DNA of 64,000 bases from contig NZ_NBXA01000018.1 of the NCBI RefSeq assembly GCF_003399625.1, positions 1 to 64,000 on the forward strand, read 5' to 3'. How positions within the stretch are numbered: the stretch's first letter is position 1; each line of letters starts with the position of its first letter. The translations under genes and the position numbers were made by a program. Positions 1-6,424 of this stretch are shown piece by piece. Source of the stretch: Subtercola boreus (lineage in GTDB: Bacteria; Actinomycetota; Actinomycetes; Actinomycetales; Microbacteriaceae). Below the pieces are notes generated by a model. It worked only from the letters and a program-made list of their open reading frames with translations. It had not been told where the DNA came from and made no database searches.

Positions 1-111
1 CGCGATACCAGCGACCTTCTCGACAACACCATCAGCGATCGTGTTCTTACCCGTCGACGAGCTGCTGTGCGCCGGGCTCTTCGGAACGGAAGTAGGGGTG
101 ATGTTCGTCAT
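1..111 (-). CDS. Asp23/Gls24 family envelope stress protein (N-terminal part only)
   Basis: The reverse strand opens with ATG at 111-109 behind a GGAG ribosome site and stays open for 37 codons to the window edge. The visible peptide is a Ser/Pro-rich start followed by GKNTIADGVVEKVAGIA, which is the opening motif of the Asp23/Gls24 (DUF322) family. These small proteins are linked to alkaline or envelope stress and in Firmicutes are anchored at the membrane; several paralogues often sit together in actinobacteria. The gene is divergent from the TetR gene, and the operator pair between them could act on both. The rest of the gene lies outside the window. Confidence 0.75.
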   Translation of the reverse strand, partial: MTNITPTSVPKSPAHSSSSTGKNTIADGVVEKVAGIA

Positions 112-221
112 GATAAAACTCCAGGGATTCTTCAGTGGGAACCGACCAGGCGGCCGGATTTGCGCTACACAATTCAGACGGTTCCGAGAAGGAGTTCGTC
201 ACAAACTGATTTCACGATGTA

Positions 222-237
222 GAGAACGTTGGTTCTC
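222..237. promoter_or_regulatory. Palindromic operator 1 upstream of the TetR gene
   Basis: GAGAACgttgGTTCTC is a perfect 6-bp inverted repeat with a 4-base spacer in the gap between the Asp23 gene and the TetR gene. A second near-identical palindrome starts 31 bp downstream. Binding by the adjacent TetR protein is an inference from position and symmetry. Confidence 0.6.
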
Positions 238-252
238 ATTTCGGAAGCGTAA

Positions 253-268
253 GATAACGGTCGTTCTC
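253..268. promoter_or_regulatory. Palindromic operator 2 upstream of the TetR gene
   Basis: GATAACggtcGTTCTC matches operator 1 in arm and spacer length with one changed base in the left arm. The two sites are 31 bp apart, about three helical turns, so two dimers could bind the same DNA face. It ends 20 bases before the TetR start codon, which suggests autorepression. Confidence 0.6.
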
Positions 269-287
269 CCACAAGTACACTTAATGG

Positions 288-869
288 GTGAATCCAGATG
301 AGCTGCGAAACCATATAATCGCGACGGCCGACGAGCTCTACTACGCACGGGGCATCCAGACCGTTGGAATGGACGAACTGCGACAGGCGTCTGGACTGTC
401 GCTCAAGAAGCTTTACAGCATCTTTCCCTCGAAGGAATCGATCGTGCTGGAGGTCATGCGCTATCGCCACCAGCTCTGGACGACGGGCGTGGAGGGCGCC
501 GTCGAGAAGGTGAGCGTTCCCGTCGACCGACTGCTGGCGATCTACGACTACCTTGCGGAATGGTTCGACACCGATTCCTTCCGGGGCTGCGGATTCATCA
601 ATGCCTTCGGGGAACTCGGCGCCGTGTCCCCCCAGATCGCCGCGACGGCGCGAACGCACAAGCAGCAGTTCCAGGACTACGTGGGGCACCTCGTCGACGA
701 GGTCGGCGGCACCCCCGAGCTTGCAGCGCAACTCGCCATTCTCGCGGAAGGCGCCCAGACCACGGCCGCCATCAGCGGCCAGAGTTCAGCAGCCGGATCG
801 GCGAGGCGCGCAGCCAGAACGCTCATCAGCGTGAACACCGGAACGCCCGTGGATGCGGTCGAGGTCTGA
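288..869 (+). CDS. TetR/AcrR family transcriptional regulator
   Basis: A 193-residue protein with an N-terminal helix-turn-helix at about residues 5-50 (YARGIQTVGMDELRQASGLS, then KKLYSIFPSKESI), typical of TetR repressors. The C-terminal half (about 75-185, with FRGCGFINAFGELG) resembles the ligand/dimerisation domain of LmrA/YxaF-like members that control efflux or detoxification genes. The GTG start is the only usable one: the ATG just upstream is out of frame and soon terminates. No strong ribosome site is visible. The facing palindromes suggest autoregulation and possibly control of the divergent Asp23 gene. The ligand cannot be predicted. Confidence 0.85.
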   Translation: MNPDELRNHIIATADELYYARGIQTVGMDELRQASGLSLKKLYSIFPSKESIVLEVMRYRHQLWTTGVEGAVEKVSVPVDRLLAIYDYLAEWFDTDSFRGCGFINAFGELGAVSPQIAATARTHKQQFQDYVGHLVDEVGGTPELAAQLAILAEGAQTTAAISGQSSAAGSARRAARTLISVNTGTPVDAVEV

Positions 870-923
870 AGGGGCTCAGCCGGCCGGGTAGCTCATGGTG
901 AGGCGAAGGACGCCTCAGCGGGG

Positions 924-1748
924 TCAGGCCAGCCCGACCATCCGCTCGCTCGCGTCCCAGAGGGCGGCCGCCAAGGCGGGGTCGTAGGCCTGCTTCGTCG
1001 CCTTCTGGATCTTGCGGCGCTCGTAGTACTCGCCGGGCACCCAGTCGGCGCCGGGCTCGGTGCTCGCCAGCCAGACCAGCGTGTCGCTGCCTTTCTCCGG
1101 GCTCATCATCAGGCGACCGAGCACGGTGCGGTAGACGAAACGGAGGTTCGACGTCGAGCCGGCCGCGAAACTGGTGCCGACGATTCCGGGGTGGAATGCG
1201 GCGGTACGGATGCCCGCACTCCCGTGTCGCTTCTCGAGCTCCCGGGTGAACAGGATGTTCGAGAGCTTCGCGTTGCCGTAGGCGAGGTTCGGCCGATACT
1301 TCTTCTCGAGGTTCAGATCGTCGATGTCGATCTTGCCGTAGAGGCTGTTCGCGATGCTCGCGGTGTTGATGACGACACCCTTGGAGTGTTCGAGGCGCTC
1401 GAGGAGGAGATTCGTCAGCAGGAAGGGTGCGAAGTGGTTGACCTGCATCGTCTTCTCGAGACCGTCGACCGTCACCTCACGCTCAGACAGGAGACCACCC
1501 GCGTTGTTGGCGAGCACGTCGATGCGCTCGTGGTTCGCGAGCAGCGACGCGGCGAGTGAGCGCACGTCGTCGAGTTTCGCGAAGTCGGCGACGTAGAACG
1601 GCACCGCGAGTTCGTCGGCGACGGCCTTCGTCTTGGCGGGGGAGCGCCCCACGATCACGACGTCGTCTCCGCGACGCTTCAGTGCCCGGGCGGCCGCGGC
1701 ACCGATGCCGTCGCTCGCGCCCGTGATGACGACAGTTCTCTGGGGCAT
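924..1748 (-). CDS. Short-chain dehydrogenase/reductase
   Basis: A 274-residue Rossmann-fold oxidoreductase. TGASDGIG at residues 8-15 is the NAD(P) glycine motif, NNAG follows near residue 80, a serine sits in NTASIANS, and YGNAK supplies the catalytic Tyr-x-x-x-Lys. The layout matches retinol-dehydrogenase-like SDRs (often called oxidoreductases of the WW-domain/RDH type). The ATG at 1748 is chosen because AGGAGAG lies 7 bases upstream and the fold begins immediately; the frame could extend 29 residues further but that part is not SDR-like. It is convergent with the TetR gene and may be its target only indirectly. Substrate unknown. Confidence 0.85.
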   Translation of the reverse strand: MPQRTVVITGASDGIGAAAARALKRRGDDVVIVGRSPAKTKAVADELAVPFYVADFAKLDDVRSLAASLLANHERIDVLANNAGGLLSEREVTVDGLEKTMQVNHFAPFLLTNLLLERLEHSKGVVINTASIANSLYGKIDIDDLNLEKKYRPNLAYGNAKLSNILFTRELEKRHGSAGIRTAAFHPGIVGTSFAAGSTSNLRFVYRTVLGRLMMSPEKGSDTLVWLASTEPGADWVPGEYYERRKIQKATKQAYDPALAAALWDASERMVGLA

Positions 1749-1890
1749 GAATCTCTCCTCGAGGGGGGCGACGTGCCGGGGGAGCGCGGAAGTGCGCGTC
1801 CGGTTCATCTCCATTGTCGCCGATCGCCGATGCACCCGGTGTTCACACGGTGGGCGCGCTGCACTCTCGCTTCGACGCTTCTCGGCTCCG

Positions 1891-2871
1891 TCAGGTGCTC
1901 GGTCGAGGTGCGGGCGCCCGCGGAGCGCGCGCCCGCACGGCGAACCCCGCGCACGCCACCACCACGAGCGCCGCCACCACCACGAGCCACTCCAGGTGCT
2001 CCCCGAAGAACAGTGCGGCCCAGACGATCGTGAGCACCGGCTGCAGCAGCTGGATCTGGCTCACGTTCGAGATCGGCCCGATCGCCAGCCCGCGGTACCA
2101 GACGAAGAACCCGAGGAACTGGCTGATCACGCTCACGTAGGCGAACGCCATCCACCCGCCGACGCCGGCGACGAGCGGGCCGTGCGATGCGCCGAGCAGC
2201 GTCAGCGGAAGCATCACCGGCAGCGCCAGCACCAGTGCCCAGCAGATGATCTGCCACGAGCCGAGTTCGCGGGCGAGCAGGGCGCCCTCCGCATAGCCGA
2301 TGGCCGCGAGGACCACGGCGGCGAGCAGCAGCAGGTCGGAGGGCTGGAGCCCGCTGAAGCCGCCTCCGCTGACGGCGACGAACGCAACCACCGCCACGAG
2401 GCCGGCGATGCTGGCGATCCAGAACGACCGACTGGGTCGTTCTCCACCCCGCAGCACGGCGACGACGGCCGTCGCAGCGGGCAGCACGCCGATGACCACG
2501 GCGCCGTGCGCTGCGGGCGCCGAGTGCATCGCGAAACTGGTCAGGAGCGGGAATCCTGCCACCACCCCCGCGGCCACGATGAGCAGCCTCAGCCACTGTC
2601 GCCCGCGAGGCAGTCGGGGTCGGATGATCGCCAGCACGATCCCGGCGAGCACAGCCGCGACGACGGCGCGCCCCGCCCCCACGAACAACGGGTCGAGGGT
2701 GCCCACCGCGACCCGGGAGAAGGGGAGCGTGAACGAGAAGGAGAGCACACCCAGGAACCCGAAGAGCAGCCCCCCGGGCATCCGGCGTGCGGCTGCGGGC
2801 GCGTCGCCCGCGAGTTCGCCTGTCGATAGCGGAGGCGTCGTGCTGCGGATAGCGCTACTCTTGTCTGTCAT
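1891..2871 (-). CDS. EamA/DMT-family transporter
   Basis: A 326-residue integral membrane protein with about ten hydrophobic helices arranged as two repeated five-helix EamA units (about residues 33-165 and 180-310). The family exports metabolites such as amino acids or purine-type compounds. A short Ser/Thr-rich N terminus precedes the first helix and a Pro/Arg-rich tail follows the last. The start codon ATG at 2871-2869 overlaps the start codon of the divergent MocR-type regulator, and a TATCCT -10 box lies 5 bases upstream, so the mRNA is probably leaderless. A regulator in this position usually controls the exporter next to it. Substrate not known. Confidence 0.85.
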   Translation of the reverse strand: MTDKSSAIRSTTPPLSTGELAGDAPAAARRMPGGLLFGFLGVLSFSFTLPFSRVAVGTLDPLFVGAGRAVVAAVLAGIVLAIIRPRLPRGRQWLRLLIVAAGVVAGFPLLTSFAMHSAPAAHGAVVIGVLPAATAVVAVLRGGERPSRSFWIASIAGLVAVVAFVAVSGGGFSGLQPSDLLLLAAVVLAAIGYAEGALLARELGSWQIICWALVLALPVMLPLTLLGASHGPLVAGVGGWMAFAYVSVISQFLGFFVWYRGLAIGPISNVSQIQLLQPVLTIVWAALFFGEHLEWLVVVAALVVVACAGFAVRARAPRAPAPRPST

Positions 2872-2882
2872 GGATCAGGATA
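2856..2882. promoter_or_regulatory. Interlocked divergent leaderless promoters
   Basis: On the plus strand TACTCT (2856-2861) lies 8 bases before the ATG at 2870. On the minus strand TATCCT (2882-2877) lies 5 bases before the ATG at 2871. Each -10 box is inside the first codons of the opposite gene, and the two start codons share the palindrome CATG (2869-2872). Neither gene has a ribosome site. Confidence 0.55.
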
Positions 2883-4279
2883 GCACCGACCATCGTCTCG
2901 ACCGCCACCTCCGACACCTCATCGAATCGAGTGGGGCCGGCGCGAAGCTCCCGCCCACCCGCACGCTGGTCGCCGACTTCGCCGCGAGCCCGTTGACGGT
3001 GCAGCGGGTGGTTCAACGCCTCGTGCAGGAGGGGCTGGTCGAGACACGGCCGGGATCAGGCACCTTCGTGGCCCGGCCGCGTGTCATTCTGCGCTCGGAC
3101 TTCTCCTGGCAGACCACCGCGCTCGGCCCCGCGCGGAACGGCGCGGCAACGGTCGGCACGTCGATGTCGCTCACGGCGCCGGATGCCATCGCGATGCACG
3201 GCGGCTACCCGTCCGAGGATCTGCTGCCCATCCGCCTCGTGCGCGCGGCCCTCACCCGGGCTGCCCGCGGATCGGCGGCGCTCGACCGGCCGCCCGTCGC
3301 GGGCCTCGGCGATCTCCGCGCCTGGTTCGCGAACGAGGTGCGGTCGGGGCCGGGCGGGAGGTCATCCGGAGTCTCGGGTGACGACGTGATCGTGGTTCCG
3401 GGCAGCCAGAGCGCGCTGACTTCGATCTTCCGTGCGCTGGCGCAGCCGGGGGATGCGATCGTGATGGAGTCTCCCAGCTACTGGGGCGCGATCGCGGCCG
3501 CCCACCAGGCCGGGCTGGTGATCGTGCCCGTGGCGCGGGGCGCGGCCGCACCTTCGGCGGAGGCCCTCGACGACGCGTTCGCCAGCAGCGGGGCGCGTCT
3601 GTTCTACGCCCAGCCGCACTTCGCGAACCCCACCGGCGCGCTCTGGACCCTCGCCGAGACCCGCGCGATCCTCGCCGTGGCGCGCGCCCGGAACGCGTTC
3701 GTGATCGACGACGACTGGGCCCACGACTTCGGGATCGATGCGGATGCCCGCCCGATCATCGCCGACGACACCGACGGCCACGTGGTCTACCTCCGCTCGC
3801 TCACGAAGAGCGTCTCGTCGTCGCTCCGGGTGGGGGTGCTGATCGCCCGCGGTCCGGCATTGGCGCGCATCCAGGTGGATCGCACGGTGACCGACCTCTA
3901 CGTCAGTGGCATGTTGCAGGCCGCCGCTGTCGATGTCGTCACCGATCCGGGCTGGCGAAGTCATCTCGCGCGGCTGAGGTCCGCGTTGCGGCTCCGCCGG
4001 GACACCCTCGCGGGCCTGGTCGCCGGTCGCCTCGGTGCTGAGACCCTGACGTCGTTGCCGAAGGGCGGGCTGAACCTGTGGCTGCGTTTCGATGACCGGT
4101 CGGATGCCCGCGACCTCGCCGCGCGCTGCTTGGCGGCCGGCCTTGCTGTGGCGCCCGGCAACGACTGGTTTCCGACCGAGCCGCCCGGCTCGTTCCTGCG
4201 CCTCAACTACTCGGGGGCACGCCCGGAACGTTTCGAGGAGGCCGTGGCGATCCTCGAGGCCGCCCGCGACCCCCGCTGA
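2870..4279 (+). CDS. MocR-type regulator (GntR HTH fused to PLP aminotransferase fold)
   Basis: A 469-residue two-domain protein. Residues about 8-70 form a GntR winged helix (LPPTRTLVADFAASPLTVQRV, then the wing PGSGTFV). Residues about 100-469 are a fold-type I aminotransferase domain with the PLP site in SLTKSVSSSLRVG (Lys313) and the phosphate/pyridine region DDDWAHDF. MocR proteins use the PLP domain as an amine sensor and usually regulate an adjacent transporter or PLP-pathway gene; here the divergent EamA exporter is the obvious target. The ATG at 2870 is favoured because it starts the HTH and has a -10 box just upstream; the long open frame further upstream is antisense to the exporter. 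Confidence 0.85.
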   Translation: MDQDSTDHRLDRHLRHLIESSGAGAKLPPTRTLVADFAASPLTVQRVVQRLVQEGLVETRPGSGTFVARPRVILRSDFSWQTTALGPARNGAATVGTSMSLTAPDAIAMHGGYPSEDLLPIRLVRAALTRAARGSAALDRPPVAGLGDLRAWFANEVRSGPGGRSSGVSGDDVIVVPGSQSALTSIFRALAQPGDAIVMESPSYWGAIAAAHQAGLVIVPVARGAAAPSAEALDDAFASSGARLFYAQPHFANPTGALWTLAETRAILAVARARNAFVIDDDWAHDFGIDADARPIIADDTDGHVVYLRSLTKSVSSSLRVGVLIARGPALARIQVDRTVTDLYVSGMLQAAAVDVVTDPGWRSHLARLRSALRLRRDTLAGLVAGRLGAETLTSLPKGGLNLWLRFDDRSDARDLAARCLAAGLAVAPGNDWFPTEPPGSFLRLNYSGARPERFEEAVAILEAARDPR

Positions 4280-4301
4280 CCCGCAGCGAACTCGCTGCGG
4301 G
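4280..4301. terminator. Bidirectional hairpin between convergent genes
   Basis: CCCGCAGCG and CGCTGCGGG form a 9-bp stem around a 4-base loop immediately after the MocR stop codon and 20 bases from the stop of the convergent aldo/keto reductase. There is no long T-run, as is common in high-GC actinobacteria. Confidence 0.6.
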
Positions 4302-4320
4302 CCAGCCGCCGGGCGGAACG

Positions 4321-5148
4321 TCAGTTCACGCTGAGGGGGTGCGACCCGTTGCGACCCTCTTCGCCGCGGTCGAGGCCCGCGATGACGGCCAGCTCCTCGG
4401 GGGTGAGCTCGAAATCGAACAGATCGAAGTTCTCGGCCATCCGGTCACGGTTGTTCGACTTCGGGATCACGATGTTGCCGATCTGCAGGTGCCAGCGCAG
4501 GATGACCTGGGCCACCGACTTGCCGTGCGCCGACGCGATGGCGCCGAGCTCGGGCGACGAGTTGATGCGCCCCTGGCCGAGCGGGCCCCAGGCCTCCGTC
4601 GCGATGCCGTGCTCGGCATGGAACGCGCGGAGCTCGGTCTGCTGCAGGTCGACGTGCAACTCGATCTGGTTGACGGCCGGAACGACTCCGGTCTCTGCCA
4701 GCAGCTGCTCGAGGTGCGGCACGAGGAAGTTCGAGACCCCGATCGAGCGCGCGAGGCCCTGTTCCTGCAGCTGTTCGAGGGCCTTGTAGGCCTCGACGAA
4801 CGTGCCCTTCTCGGGAGTCGGCCAGTGGATGAGGTACAGGTCGACGTAGTCGAGCTGCAGGCGCCCGAGGCTCTTCTTCATGGCCTCGATGCCGTCGGTC
4901 TGGTCGTTGTTCCAGAGCTTCGTGGTGACGAAGAGCTCCTCGCGGGCGATGCCCGATTCGGCAATGGCGTGCCCGACGCCCTCTTCGTTCTTGTAGATGG
5001 CAGCGGTGTCGAGATGGCGGTAGCCGACGTCGAGGGCGTCGCGCACGATACGGCCGGTCCTGTCCGGATCGACCTTGAAGACTCCGAAGCCGAGCTGGGG
5101 GATCGTGAGGCCGTCGTTCAGGGTGTATTCAGGTACGGAGTTCGTCAT
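4321..5148 (-). CDS. Aldo/keto reductase
   Basis: A 275-residue NADPH-dependent aldo/keto reductase of the 2,5-diketo-D-gluconate reductase type. It has the family signature around DTAAIYKNEEGVG (catalytic Asp and Tyr), the catalytic Lys in TTKLW, the catalytic His in LIHWP, and the NADP-binding SNF and IPKS motifs. Length is normal for AKR5-like bacterial enzymes, which reduce aldehydes and ketones in the cytoplasm. TAAGCT lies exactly 6 bases before the ATG and no ribosome site is present, so translation is probably leaderless. Physiological substrate unknown. Confidence 0.9.
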   Translation of the reverse strand: MTNSVPEYTLNDGLTIPQLGFGVFKVDPDRTGRIVRDALDVGYRHLDTAAIYKNEEGVGHAIAESGIAREELFVTTKLWNNDQTDGIEAMKKSLGRLQLDYVDLYLIHWPTPEKGTFVEAYKALEQLQEQGLARSIGVSNFLVPHLEQLLAETGVVPAVNQIELHVDLQQTELRAFHAEHGIATEAWGPLGQGRINSSPELGAIASAHGKSVAQVILRWHLQIGNIVIPKSNNRDRMAENFDLFDFELTPEELAVIAGLDRGEEGRNGSHPLSVN

Positions 5149-5154
5149 GCTTCA

Positions 5155-5160
5155 AGCTTA
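5155..5160 (-). promoter_or_regulatory. -10 box of leaderless aldo/keto reductase gene
   Basis: TAAGCT on the minus strand, followed by 6 bases and the ATG at 5148. This spacing puts the transcription start on the A of the start codon. Confidence 0.5.
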
Positions 5161-5237
5161 GGGAACTAATCTGGGGCCAGTCGCAGGAGACACCCCTGCG
5201 AGCACGCGCCTCTGCGGCGAGAAAGTGAGCAGCCCAA

Positions 5238-6173
5238 ATGCCCGACAGCCCGTTGTCGCGCACCCCCTACGAGGTGCTCGGAGTGAGCCCTGGTTCGAGC
5301 GACGACGAACTCCGGAGGGCCTACCGGCGACTGCTCAGGGAGACGCATCCCGACACGGGTGGCAGTGCAGCCGAGTTCCACGCTGTGCAGCTCGCCTGGG
5401 AACGTGTCGGAACGAGTTCGGAGCGCGCCGCCTACGACTCGGGGGCGGGCGCCCGGTCACAGGCTCCGGATGCCCGTGCTTCGGGTGGCTTCGGGGGAGC
5501 ATCCGCGCCCCACCGCCCGGAGGGCAGCTCGCTCAAGGCGCGCTCGTACGGTCATCCCGGGGGCGACGAACGCGAGCACTTCCTCACTCTGATGCGCGAA
5601 TGGGTGGGTCGGGGCGTCGACCTGCCCGACCCGTACGACCCCACCCTGGTGCGTTCGGCGCCGAGGGAGATCAGGCGCTGGCTCGCCAAGGCGATGGCTG
5701 AGGAGGAGACGGCGCGCATCGTGTCGACCCTCGGCATCGGCTACACGATCTGGAACAACGTGCTGGTCGGCCGCACCGGCGGCAACATCGACCAGCTCGT
5801 GCTCGGGCCTGCGGGGCTGTTCGCCATCCAGTCCGAGGACTGGGGCAGCGTCGTGCGGCTCTCGCGGGGTGAACTCGAGGGCGAGGGCATCGCCGACGAC
5901 GAGGAGCCGTTCCGGATGCTCGGCCAGAACGCCCGCGCTCTGGGGCGTGAACTCGGAGTGAAGTTCACCGCTCTGGTCATCGTTGTGCCCGACGACGATC
6001 TCGAGCAGGCGATCGCGCAGATCGAGCGAGGCAGGCTCGCCGGGGCCGTCGTCGTGCGGCGTTCCGTGCTGCCCCAGCTGCTTCGGAACGGAGTGGGCGG
6101 GGGCGAACGCGCGAGCGTCGACCGGGTGTTCGAACTGCGCTCCCGGTTGCAGCAGGGCGTGCGTTTCGTCTGA
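5238..6173 (+). CDS. J-domain protein with C-terminal NERD-like domain
   Basis: A 311-residue cytoplasmic protein. Residues about 9-70 are a J domain (YEVLGV at the start, HPD at 37-39), which stimulates DnaK-type ATPases. A low-complexity Gly/Ser/Ala linker (about 71-110) leads to a region (about 150-285) resembling the NERD nuclease-related domain: GGNIDQLVLGPAGLFAIQ then DWGSVVRL. Where active NERD proteins carry E-x-K, this one has Q198-S-E200, so catalysis looks lost. No zinc-finger or C-terminal DnaJ substrate domains occur. A GAAAGTGAG sequence upstream of the ATG may act as ribosome site. It is divergent from the aldo/keto reductase; client and role are unknown. Confidence 0.75.
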   Translation: MPDSPLSRTPYEVLGVSPGSSDDELRRAYRRLLRETHPDTGGSAAEFHAVQLAWERVGTSSERAAYDSGAGARSQAPDARASGGFGGASAPHRPEGSSLKARSYGHPGGDEREHFLTLMREWVGRGVDLPDPYDPTLVRSAPREIRRWLAKAMAEEETARIVSTLGIGYTIWNNVLVGRTGGNIDQLVLGPAGLFAIQSEDWGSVVRLSRGELEGEGIADDEEPFRMLGQNARALGRELGVKFTALVIVVPDDDLEQAIAQIERGRLAGAVVVRRSVLPQLLRNGVGGGERASVDRVFELRSRLQQGVRFV

Positions 6174-6278
6174 GTGGATGCTGCACCTCCCCCCTGTGGC
6201 GGCTATGGCTGCATGCGCCGAGAGGCATAGCTTGTAGCTTCAATGAACCTGAAAATGTGCTCAGCGAAGTGACAAAAA

Positions 6279-6295
6279 GGTAACGGTTGGGTAAC
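6279..6295 (+). promoter_or_regulatory. Direct repeat GGTAAC x2 (MtrA-box-like)
   Basis: GGTAAC occurs at 6279-6284 and again at 6290-6295, an 11-bp period. Tandem GTAAC-type half-sites at this spacing resemble boxes bound by the response regulator MtrA upstream of cell-wall hydrolase genes in other actinobacteria. The link to MtrA is inference. Confidence 0.4.
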
Positions 6296-6304
6296 CTCGA
6301 GAAG

Positions 6305-6408
6305 TCGCCGTGACCACCCGAAGCGGTTTCGGCGGCGATCTGGACACCAAGCAACCAGATCCTGACGGGCCCGTGAAAGCCGCGCGGCCCGTGCGCACCG
6401 CAGTGCGC
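6305..6408 (+). ncRNA. Structured 5' leader of the secreted peptidase gene
   Basis: Four adjacent inverted repeats fill this stretch: TCGCCG (6305-6310) with CGGCGA (6333-6338); GATCTGG (6337-6343) with CCAGATC (6355-6361); ACGGGC (6365-6370) with GCCCGT (6387-6392); GCGCAC (6393-6398) with GTGCGC (6403-6408). The last stem abuts the GGAGGA ribosome site. Stems 1 and 2 share two bases, so they are mutually exclusive at their junction. I do not recognise a known riboswitch class; it may be a cis-regulatory RNA or simply a stable leader. Confidence 0.4.
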
Positions 6409-6424
6409 CGGAGGAATACGACAC

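Noticed and set aside
6241-6424. c-di-AMP (ydaO) riboswitch before the wall peptidase gene
   Set aside because: Position and target type fit, but I could not find the conserved ydaO core, so I report only a structured leader.
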